Position numbers and translations under genes: made by a program. From Methylomonas sp. (GTDB lineage Bacteria; Pseudomonadota; Gammaproteobacteria; Methylococcales; Methylomonadaceae), in the NCBI GenBank assembly GCA_002929135.1, contig PESC01000024.1:57533-121532 (forward strand): a DNA stretch of 64,000 nt, in the 5' to 3' direction. The notes under the pieces were generated by a model that saw nothing but the letters and a program-made list of their open reading frames with translations, was not told the origin of the DNA and made no database searches. Position 1 is the first letter of the stretch. The number at the start of each line of letters is the position of its first letter. Of this stretch, positions 55,182 through 64,000 are shown piece after piece.

Positions 55182-56690
55182 ATGTCGTTGGCCGTGGTTC
55201 ACAGCCGTGGCCGGGCCGGTATAGCCGCGCCGCCCGTCACTGTGGAAGTGCATATCAGCAACGGGCTGCCAGCTCTCAACATCGTTGGCCTGCCCGAAGC
55301 CGCCGTCAAGGAAAGCAAGGACAGGGTGCGCGGCGCCATCATCAACTCCCGATTCGAATTTCCGTTTCAGCGCATCACCATCAATCTTGCCCCCGCCGAC
55401 CTGCCCAAGGAAGGCGGGCGATTCGATCTGGCCATCGCGCTGGGCATACTGGCAGCCTCCGGCGCCATTCCCAAAGACAAACTCCAGCACTACGAATGCC
55501 TGGGTGAATTATCACTGAGTGGTGAACTGCGGCCCGTCACCGGCGCCTTGCCGGTTGCCATGCACTGCCGCGATGCCGGTCGGCAACTGATCCTGCCTGC
55601 GGGCAATGTCGCCGAAGCCAGCCTGATACGCGATGCCCGGCTGCTGCCCGCACGCAATTTGCTCGAAGTCTGCGCCCATCTGAAGGGCCAGACCATCATC
55701 GAACCCGCACCCGAGCCCGACTTGCCGCACCACGCCGAATTTGCCGTCGATTTTGCCGACGTACATGGCCAATATCACGTCAAACGCGCATTCGAAATCG
55801 CCGCATCGGGCGGCCACAATTTGTTGATGCTCGGCCCTCCGGGAACCGGTAAATCCATGCTGGCTGCCCGCTTGCCGACGATACTGCCCAGCTTGAATGA
55901 GGCGCAGGCCCAGGAAACCGCAGCGATTGCCTCGATCAGCGACCAGGGCATGGATGTCAGGCGTTGGCGTCAGCCGCCGTTCCGGGCGCCGCATCATACG
56001 GCATCGGCGGCGGCCCTGGTCGGCGGTGGCAGCAACCCCAAACCCGGTGAAATTTCGTTGTCGCACAACGGCGCCCTGTTCCTCGACGAATTGCCGGAAT
56101 TCGATCGCAAAGTGTTGGAAGTGCTGCGCGAACCGCTGGAAACCGGCCACATCACCATTTCCCGTGCCAACCGCCAGGCCGATTTTCCCGCCCGTTTCCA
56201 GCTCATTGCCGCGATGAACCCATGCCCTTGCGGCTACTGGGGTGACCCTTCAGGCCGCTGTCGCTGTACATCGGAACAAATAGCGCGTTACCGGGCACGG
56301 GTTTCCGGCCCCTTGCTCGACCGCATCGACATGCACCTCGATGTGCCGCGCGTACCGCTGGACGTGTTGCGGCGCGGCTCGCCGGACGGTGAGGAAAACA
56401 GCAGCAGCATACGCCAGCGCGTCATCGCCACCCGCGAATTGGCTGTGACTCGCCAAGGCGGTCTCAATGCCGGCCTGGGTGCGAAAGACGTCAAGCAGCT
56501 ATGTACGCTGCCGGATGCCGGGCACCAGTTACTTGAGCAGGCGATGGAAAAGTTCGGCCTGTCGCATCGCGCCTATCACCGAATTTTAAAGCTGGCGCGC
56601 ACGATTGCCGACATGGCAGGCAGTAGCGATATTGCAATCCATCATTTGAGCGAGGCCATTAGCTACCGCAAGCTGGATCGTACTCGATAG
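55182..56690 (+). CDS. comM: YifB/ComM Mg-chelatase-like AAA+ ATPase
   Basis: 502 residues. N-terminal Lon-protease-like fold (VVHSRGRAGIAAPPVTVEV, then GLPEAAVKESKDRVRGAI), AAA+ core with Walker A GPPGTGKSML near 220, Walker B GALFLDELPEF near 295, and the zinc-like NPCPCGYWGDPSGRCRC. C-terminal part ends with the family's AHRILKLARTIADM segment. ComM is a hexameric helicase that extends heteroduplexes during natural transformation. It commonly follows yqiC, as here. Confidence 0.95.
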   Translation: MSLAVVHSRGRAGIAAPPVTVEVHISNGLPALNIVGLPEAAVKESKDRVRGAIINSRFEFPFQRITINLAPADLPKEGGRFDLAIALGILAASGAIPKDKLQHYECLGELSLSGELRPVTGALPVAMHCRDAGRQLILPAGNVAEASLIRDARLLPARNLLEVCAHLKGQTIIEPAPEPDLPHHAEFAVDFADVHGQYHVKRAFEIAASGGHNLLMLGPPGTGKSMLAARLPTILPSLNEAQAQETAAIASISDQGMDVRRWRQPPFRAPHHTASAAALVGGGSNPKPGEISLSHNGALFLDELPEFDRKVLEVLREPLETGHITISRANRQADFPARFQLIAAMNPCPCGYWGDPSGRCRCTSEQIARYRARVSGPLLDRIDMHLDVPRVPLDVLRRGSPDGEENSSSIRQRVIATRELAVTRQGGLNAGLGAKDVKQLCTLPDAGHQLLEQAMEKFGLSHRAYHRILKLARTIADMAGSSDIAIHHLSEAISYRKLDRTR

Positions 56691-56985
56691 GCCATGGGCG
56701 CTGTGCGCTCGAACCACTCACGACACATTTGAAACACGTTGTCAAAGTGCCATGGCTTATGGGGAAAGCACGTAAACTTGCTATAAGGCATTGAATTATA
56801 TTGTGTTGTATTTATCGACTTTTGTTCGGACGCTAATGACGGGCAGCGGTTGTACGTTATACTTCGGCTTCAGCAGGCGGCGGCCAACCTGCCTGCCTGT
56901 AGACATCGGCTGCGCCACCCGGCCACCCTAAAAACAAAAAAACGCCAAGCCAGCCAAAAAGCGAGCAATTACCAGGAGTTTTGTG

Positions 56986-58734
56986 ATGTTGATGAATATT
57001 CATTCCGTTGGAATAAAAGTGATGGCAATCACCATAACCGCTCTGGCGATTGTCGGAATCGGTATATTGGTGACTTTCTCCAATGCGCAGAAACAAAAAC
57101 TGATAGACCGAAAAATCGAGTCATCCCGTCAGCTTCTGATGCTGTCGGAATCGATTCGCGACAATGCGGCGAAAAAATGGGAGAGCGGCCTGTTTTCAAC
57201 GCAACAGCTTTCGAAGATCGTCGAAGAAAAAGGCCTGGCGGCAGCCCGCGATCTGGTGATTGCCACCGTTCCTACGGCCAATGCCTGGGATGTGATCGAG
57301 GCCAAGGCCGCCGAGGGCGGCTTCCGCTTCAAGGCACCGTCGCTGAATCCAAGAAACCCGCGCAACCGGGCGGATGATGTCGAGCGCAAGGCGCTGGAAT
57401 TTTTTTCTGCCAACGGCTCGGCGACCGAATTCAGTTTCATCGATGAAGAAAACCAGCAAATCCGCTACCTGAGGCCAGTCAAGATGGTCAAGGCGTGCGA
57501 GGTTTGTCATGGCGACCCGGCTACATCGCAAAGCCTGTGGAATAACGACAAGGGTCAGGACATTCTGGGATACCCGATGGAAAATCATCACGTTGGCGAT
57601 TTGATCGGCGCATTTGAAATCATCACGCCCTTCGATGTCGCATTGGCCGATTTGAAACTTGAAAATTACTATGCACTCGGCTTTCTGGTCATGGCTTTGT
57701 TCGTCATCGGCAGCACCGGGTATTTTGTGATGAACCGAATCATCATTGCGCCGCTGACCGATCTGGCATTGAATCTTCAGCAAATTTGCGGCGGTGAAGG
57801 CAATTTACGCGCACGACTGAATGCCGACGGCAAGTCTGAATTCGCCTGGGTGGCATCCAGCTTCAATTCGTTCGTCAAGAAAATAGCCAAAACGGTGGAT
57901 GAAATCAGTGTCACCAGCGAGAAGTTGACTAATGCCTCGAAGAAACTGGCCAGCATCACCCAGGCCACGCAGACCGGTGTCGAGCGCCAGTTGCAGGAAA
58001 CCACGCTGGTTGCCAATGCCATGAAGCAGATGACGGCCACGGTTCAAGACGTTGCCCGCAATGCCGTGCGGGCGTCGGACGCGGCGGAAACCGCCGACCG
58101 GGAAGCCTTGGCGGGCAAAAATATCGTCAATGATGCCGTCAGTGGTATCAACAGCCTGGCAAGCGAAGTCGAAAACGCCGCCAATGTGATTCACGAGCTT
58201 GAAAACGATAGCAACAGCATCGGCGAGGTGTTGGGCGTGATTCAAGGCATTGCCGAACAAACCAATCTTTTGGCGCTCAATGCCGCCATCGAGGCGGCCC
58301 GCGCCGGCGAACAGGGCCGGGGATTCGCCGTGGTTGCCGACGAGGTGCGTACCTTGGCCAGCCGCACCCAGAATTCGACGCTGGAAATCCAGAAAACCAT
58401 AGAGCGGCTGCAAGGCCGGGCCAAGCAAGCGGTTGCGGTGATGGATAACGGCCGCAAACGGGCGGCATCGAGTGTCGAGCAGGCGGCATCGGCAGGTGGT
58501 TCGATCGCGGCTATCAGCGGGCGCATCGACACCATCAACGACATGAACAATCAAATTGCCAGCGCAGCCGAAGAGCAAACCGCCGTTGCCGAAGAAATCA
58601 ATCGCAATATCAGCAATATCAGCCATGTTTCGGAAGAAACATCGGTGGGCGCAAAAAATACCGCGCAGGCTTGTGCCGAATTGCTGGAACTCGCCAATCA
58701 GTTGCGCACAACGGTGGGCAGCTTCAGAACCTGA
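56986..58734 (+). CDS. methyl-accepting chemotaxis protein with haem-type DUF3365 sensor
   Basis: 582 residues from ATG 56986, with AGGAG 7 bp upstream. First helix [20 protein letters not shown]; periplasmic sensor (about 35-220) of the Tll0287/DUF3365 type, including the haem c motif CEVCH near 168-172. Second helix [19 protein letters not shown], then HAMP and the long MCP helices with the conserved hairpin [20 protein letters not shown] near 425. It should sense redox, oxygen or nitric oxide through haem and signal to CheA. The 295-bp upstream gap holds no gene and no clear sigma-28 promoter. Confidence 0.93.
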   Translation: MLMNIHSVGIKVMAITITALAIVGIGILVTFSNAQKQKLIDRKIESSRQLLMLSESIRDNAAKKWESGLFSTQQLSKIVEEKGLAAARDLVIATVPTANAWDVIEAKAAEGGFRFKAPSLNPRNPRNRADDVERKALEFFSANGSATEFSFIDEENQQIRYLRPVKMVKACEVCHGDPATSQSLWNNDKGQDILGYPMENHHVGDLIGAFEIITPFDVALADLKLENYYALGFLVMALFVIGSTGYFVMNRIIIAPLTDLALNLQQICGGEGNLRARLNADGKSEFAWVASSFNSFVKKIAKTVDEISVTSEKLTNASKKLASITQATQTGVERQLQETTLVANAMKQMTATVQDVARNAVRASDAAETADREALAGKNIVNDAVSGINSLASEVENAANVIHELENDSNSIGEVLGVIQGIAEQTNLLALNAAIEAARAGEQGRGFAVVADEVRTLASRTQNSTLEIQKTIERLQGRAKQAVAVMDNGRKRAASSVEQAASAGGSIAAISGRIDTINDMNNQIASAAEEQTAVAEEINRNISNISHVSEETSVGAKNTAQACAELLELANQLRTTVGSFRT

Positions 58735-58848
58735 CAAATTATCGTCAACAATCCTCGGGTATGACTTCGGGGATTGTTATCACTCGCGGGCAGAATCTCG
58801 CCGGAATTGGACTAGACTGCATGGGTTTTTTAACACTAGGACTAAACC

Positions 58849-59679
58849 ATGCCCGCATCAATGACTCAGCTCTTCGATCAAATCCACAAGGTTCCACAAA
58901 TACCGGAAGTGGTCAGAGCCATCATCAATCAACTGAACGATCCTCGCGCCGAAATTCTCGACCTGGCAAAGAATGTCGAGAAAGAGCAAATGCTGGCTAT
59001 GAAAATTTTGCGATTGGTCAACTCGGCGCATTTCGGTTTGTCCCGCAAGGTGGCCTCGATCGACCAAGCCACTGTCATGCTCGGTACCAACCAATTGAAA
59101 ACATTAGTCATTGCATCCGGTATCGTCGGTTCGATGCCTAAAGTCGATAACTTCGACATCAAACGCTTTTGGGCAAACACCTTCCGCACCGCAGCCTATG
59201 CCAAATGGCTTGCCGAAAAAACCCAGGAATCCGCCGATGTGGCCTACACCGCCGGCCTAATCTGCAATCTAGGCCGCATATTGCTGCAAATCGCAACGCC
59301 AAACGAAGCCAATGAAATAGAGCAGCATGTCAGGGCTGGCAACATTTCGCGCAGCGAAATAGAAAACAAGCGTTTGGGTTTCACTACCCAGGCGGTGTGT
59401 GCCGAGTTGTGCAGGCGCTGGAAATTTGCCGATGAACTGATCGCCGCCGTCGAATATTCCGACAATCCGCTGGCCTATGAAGACGCGCCAGGCTTGTCTT
59501 CCATCATCTGTCTGGCGCGGCTCATCAGTGATGGCGTCGATAAAGAGACGGACAAACAGGACATTCTGGCCAGCTTGCCGTCTGATGTCGTGCAACACGC
59601 CGGATTGAGCGAAATGTCATCCGCACAGTTCGACGATCTCTGGTTGCTTGAATCCGATCTCGGCGACCTGGTCGAGTAA
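58849..59679 (+). CDS. HDOD domain protein
   Basis: 276 residues: LFDQIHKVPQIPEVVRAIINQL and the HDOD core (MKILRLVNSAHFGLSRKVASIDQA; LGTNQLKTLVIASGIV; FRTAAYAKWLAEK). The usual catalytic HD residues are absent, as in the family. HDOD proteins act as signalling scaffolds, often with two-component or c-di-GMP systems. It follows the chemoreceptor gene by 114 bp on the same strand, so a joint role is possible. It was not assigned to an operon. Confidence 0.9.
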   Translation: MPASMTQLFDQIHKVPQIPEVVRAIINQLNDPRAEILDLAKNVEKEQMLAMKILRLVNSAHFGLSRKVASIDQATVMLGTNQLKTLVIASGIVGSMPKVDNFDIKRFWANTFRTAAYAKWLAEKTQESADVAYTAGLICNLGRILLQIATPNEANEIEQHVRAGNISRSEIENKRLGFTTQAVCAELCRRWKFADELIAAVEYSDNPLAYEDAPGLSSIICLARLISDGVDKETDKQDILASLPSDVVQHAGLSEMSSAQFDDLWLLESDLGDLVE

Positions 59680-59701
59680 AAACCAAATAGCTGATGGGGT
59701 A

Positions 59702-60433
59702 TCAATGTTGTGGCATGACCTGCCCCGACAGCCCCTTCAGCAGCAGATCGGACTGCTCGATGTCGATTGCCACCATGTGCCCCGTGTTCATCCCGATATG
59801 GGGCTGCATCGCGGCCACCATGTAAGGGAAGATCAGGCGCAAATCGTTGCTCGTGCCCCGGCTTTCCACATTGACTCGCCAGATTTCCAGCCGTTGTTTT
59901 TGCGTACGATAAGCCTCTGCTTCGCAGGCGCTCAATGTCAGAAAACGGCGAAAAATGTTGGAAGCACTAATGCGTTGCGTGCGACCCATCATGCCCATGC
60001 CCATACCATGTCCCCACCATCCCCAACCAGGCCCCCAGCCCCAACCAGGCCCCCAATACCCACCCATACCGGTCCACAGGGGAGCATCATAAGTATCAAG
60101 AACCAATTCCGGCGCACTGACGCCGTACCGCAGGAACATCAGCACATTGCTGTCCTCGACAGAAGACGCCTTGATATAACCCCGATTCAGCAATGCTCTT
60201 TCAACGAGCAATCTGAATTCGATGAACTGAAGATCGTTTTCACTGACACCATGACTGTCGGGCACTATGAAAAAGTGCTTGTTCTGTAGTGTTGATGCGG
60301 GCAAGGCCGCCAGCGCATCGACACTCGACCGAACGACCATCGGTCTCGGTGCCAAGCTACACGCCGTCAATAACAGAAAAATCAGGACAATCATGGTTTT
60401 TTCCACTTTACGGCACCACCGTGAATCATTCAT
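59702..60433 (-). CDS. DUF4136-type lipoprotein with Gly/Trp/Met-rich stretch
   Basis: 243 residues from ATG 60433, with GGGAG 7-8 bp upstream. The lipobox is LLTAC. The DUF4136 core runs from HFFIVPDSHGVSENDLQFIE to LVLDTYDAPLW and resumes at RFLTLSACEAEAYRTQKQRL. Between them lies a low-complexity insertion of about 28 residues made of G, W, M, P and H (about residues 120-150), which may bind metal or stick to surfaces. Function unknown. It converges on the HDOD gene and is divergent from ispB. Confidence 0.8.
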   Translation of the reverse strand: MNDSRWCRKVEKTMIVLIFLLLTACSLAPRPMVVRSSVDALAALPASTLQNKHFFIVPDSHGVSENDLQFIEFRLLVERALLNRGYIKASSVEDSNVLMFLRYGVSAPELVLDTYDAPLWTGMGGYWGPGWGWGPGWGWWGHGMGMGMMGRTQRISASNIFRRFLTLSACEAEAYRTQKQRLEIWRVNVESRGTSNDLRLIFPYMVAAMQPHIGMNTGHMVAIDIEQSDLLLKGLSGQVMPQH

Positions 60434-60562
60434 CGCTGTTCTCCCAATCACTTATCAATTATGTTGGTATTGGCCTGGACTGCTATTGACACCCCACCCC
60501 ATTCTAAATAGCATGACCGCCATTTTATCCCCGGCCCGACGCCCACGAACGCATCCCAATCC

Positions 60563-61564
60563 ATGACGGCAACACATTCAAGCAATTCGGCAACCATCGA
60601 CTTCGAATCGATCAAAAATCTCACCGCAGCCGAAATGCAAGCCGTCGACCAGCTTGTTTTAAACGAACTGAGTTCCGATGTGGTGCTAATCAACCAGATT
60701 GGTCACTACATCATCAGCAACGGCGGCAAGCGCATCAGGCCCATGCTGTTGCTGCTGGCTGCCAAGGCATTGGGTAATACCGACCACAACCACTTGATAC
60801 TCGCCGCCGTCGTGGAGTTCATTCACACCGCAACGCTGTTGCACGATGACGTGGTTGACGGTTCGGTGATGCGCCGAGGCCGTGAATCCGCCAATGCCGT
60901 ATGGGGCAATGCCGCCAGCGTACTAGTGGGCGATTACCTGTACTCCAGCGCCTTCGAAATGATGGTGCGCACCAATAGTATGCGGGTGATGGACATCATG
61001 TCGAAAACCACCACCGCCATTGCCGAAGGCGAAGTATTACAGTTATTGAACTGCAACAATCCCGATACCACGGAAGACAAATACCTGGAAGTCATTGCCC
61101 GCAAAACGGCGATTCTGTTCAGTACCGCAACACGCCTGGCCGCTGTCGTTGCGGGCGCCGACACAAAAACCGAAGACGCCCTGGCGATTTACGGCCAGCA
61201 ACTCGGCGTGGCTTTCCAGTTGATCGACGATGCACTCGACTACAAAGCCAATCCCGATGAACTCGGCAAAAACCTGGGCGACGATCTAGCCGAAGGCAAA
61301 CCCACCTTACCGTTGATTTACGCCATGCAATACGGCACCCAGGAGCAGGCCAGCATCGTCACCGAGGCAATACGCCAAGGCTCGCGCGAGGCCTTCGGCG
61401 CTGTGTACAACGTCATAAAAGCCACCAACGCCATCGAATATACCGAGCGTTGCGCCGAACGTGCCGCCAGCGTAGCCATTGCAGCCATTGCCTGCCTGCC
61501 CGATTCCGAATTCAAAACTGCCCTGGCAGCCTTGGCCAAATTTTCCGTGCAGCGCGTCCATTAA
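60563..61564 (+). CDS. ispB: octaprenyl diphosphate synthase
   Basis: 333 residues. First Asp-rich motif LLHDDVVDGSVMRRG near 93-107 and second LIDDALDYKANPDELGKN near 220. The front shows the family's INQIGHYIISNGGKRIRPML. A trans-prenyltransferase that makes the ubiquinone side chain from farnesyl diphosphate and isopentenyl units. Its stop overlaps the end of the unknown gene on the other strand. Confidence 0.95.
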   Translation: MTATHSSNSATIDFESIKNLTAAEMQAVDQLVLNELSSDVVLINQIGHYIISNGGKRIRPMLLLLAAKALGNTDHNHLILAAVVEFIHTATLLHDDVVDGSVMRRGRESANAVWGNAASVLVGDYLYSSAFEMMVRTNSMRVMDIMSKTTTAIAEGEVLQLLNCNNPDTTEDKYLEVIARKTAILFSTATRLAAVVAGADTKTEDALAIYGQQLGVAFQLIDDALDYKANPDELGKNLGDDLAEGKPTLPLIYAMQYGTQEQASIVTEAIRQGSREAFGAVYNVIKATNAIEYTERCAERAASVAIAAIACLPDSEFKTALAALAKFSVQRVH

Positions 61565-61983
61565 ACGTCGCATCCTGACGTATCGACCTCAATCAACGCC
61601 ATCAACCAGCGAATAGCCTGTGCCAGCTTGGCACAGGCTTTTTCGATTTTTAGCACCCAGGCTTGCAGAAAACCAGCCAAATCACCCTCAGACTGATCGG
61701 GTAACAGATCGAAAAAGCGTTGCTCGATCGTGCTTGCATCATCGCGATCCAGAGCGGCTTCAAGGGTTCCAAGACAATTCATGCCCAGCAACCGTCCCGG
61801 CAAATCCGCCTTGTCTGCTGCGCGAACGCTTATGCGTAACTCGCTGCACGCTTGCAGCACCGATGTCGCCATGGCCTGCACATCGTACAACAACGGTACC
61901 TCAACCGACAGCAAGGCCAACTCGCTGGCGGCCTCCTCAACGGCAGACAATCTCGATTTGATGTGTTTTTTGATGGCTTTCAT
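61561..61983 (-). CDS. helical protein of unknown function
   Basis: 140 residues from ATG 61983 (GAGGA 7 bp upstream). It is alpha-helical, rich in Ala, Leu and Glu, without signal or membrane segment (VEEAASELALLSVEVPLLYDV; FLQAWVLKIEKACAKLAQAI). I do not recognise a family. Its 3' end overlaps ispB by 4 bp in the convergent sense, which is common for real genes. Upstream lies the thiC promoter and riboswitch on the other strand. Confidence 0.65.
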   Translation of the reverse strand: MKAIKKHIKSRLSAVEEAASELALLSVEVPLLYDVQAMATSVLQACSELRISVRAADKADLPGRLLGMNCLGTLEAALDRDDASTIEQRFFDLLPDQSEGDLAGFLQAWVLKIEKACAKLAQAIRWLMALIEVDTSGCDV

Positions 61984-62081
61984 GAAAACATCCTCGACCG
62001 ACCGGCTTTTCAACGGCGATCATAAAATAGAAAACTCATTGTTTTATAAGGTTTTTACGGCAGTAAAACCCACAATCAGGC

Positions 62082-62110
62082 TTGCATTTACCCCGGCAAT
62101 CCATTACCTT
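62082..62110 (+). promoter_or_regulatory. candidate sigma-70-like promoter of thiC
   Basis: TTGCAT (62082-62087) and TACCTT (62105-62110) stand 17 bp apart, 16-44 bp before the riboswitch. The -10 box is poor, so this is tentative. Confidence 0.3.
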
Positions 62111-62125
62111 AGCGCCCACCTGAGA

Positions 62126-64000
<1,875 letters not shown>

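Noticed and set aside
56761..56820. sigma-28 or sigma-70 promoter before the chemoreceptor
   Set aside because: TAAACTT occurs but the spaced GCCGATAA-like box does not, and TTGCTA and TATATT are only 13 bp apart.

Overview
The window reads as chromosomal DNA of a methylotrophic gammaproteobacterium, most probably a methanotroph of the Methylococcales. The main evidence is a formylmethanofuran/tetrahydromethanopterin C1-transfer gene pair (fhcD-fhcC, 37.3-39.0 kb). This sits beside typical gammaproteobacterial blocks: rsmI divergent from lpoA-yraN-diaA, plus ispB, ubiK, comM, mlaA and rnt. The species is inferred, not shown. I saw no tRNA, rRNA, transposase, phage gene or CRISPR array. The DNA is gene-dense with many 4-bp gene overlaps.

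Layout. 1-9.4 kb (minus): one tight eight-gene operon for an unusual surface sugar. It holds a radical SAM/SPASM enzyme, a sugar epimerase, a sedoheptulose-phosphate-isomerase-like protein, a nucleotidyltransferase-kinase fusion in the reverse order of HldE, a stand-alone E1 alpha/beta thiamine-diphosphate enzyme, a second radical SAM/SPASM enzyme and a CgeB-like glycosyltransferase cut by the window edge. 9.7-15.5 kb (minus): cell-envelope genes (AsmA-like DUF748 protein, large lipoprotein, MlaA). 15.6-16.2 kb: RNase T. 16.3-21.8 kb (minus): heavy-metal RND efflux system (outer-membrane, adaptor and pump genes). 22.0-25.3 kb (minus): BatB/TPR, BatA and DUF4381. 25.5-33.1 kb: diaA, yraN, lpoA, rsmI, valS and a two-receiver response regulator. 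33.2-36.4 kb: purD, a HIT protein, a membrane c-type cytochrome-like protein and a small unknown protein.

36.4-39.0 kb (minus): fhcD, fhcC and a radical SAM gene joined by 4-bp overlaps. 39.2-45.8 kb (minus): a two-component system followed by a five-gene envelope cluster (Asp-box lipoprotein, CopC, membrane-anchored lipoprotein, HupE/UreJ-like protein, TIGR03790-type protein), likely concerned with a metal, perhaps copper. 45.9-47.3 kb: NfeD and SPFH pair. 47.8-54.2 kb (minus): TgpA-type transglutaminase, MauG-like dihaem peroxidase, DUF58 and MoxR; the peroxidase splits what is usually one block. 54.3-61.6 kb: MarR regulator with a cysteine cluster, UbiK, ComM, a haem-motif chemoreceptor, an HDOD protein, a DUF4136 lipoprotein and IspB. 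61.6-64 kb: an unknown gene, a TPP riboswitch, and thiC cut by the window edge.

The best candidate for an undescribed system is the 1-9.4 kb sugar operon. The pairing of E1-like subunits with radical SAM enzymes recalls branched-sugar assembly in avilamycin biosynthesis, here joined to heptose-activation enzymes. Next are the radical SAM gene translationally coupled to fhcC and the CopC/HupE/Asp-box cluster under a two-component system. Palindromic repeats of one family lie at 14.5, 21.9 and 49.9 kb.
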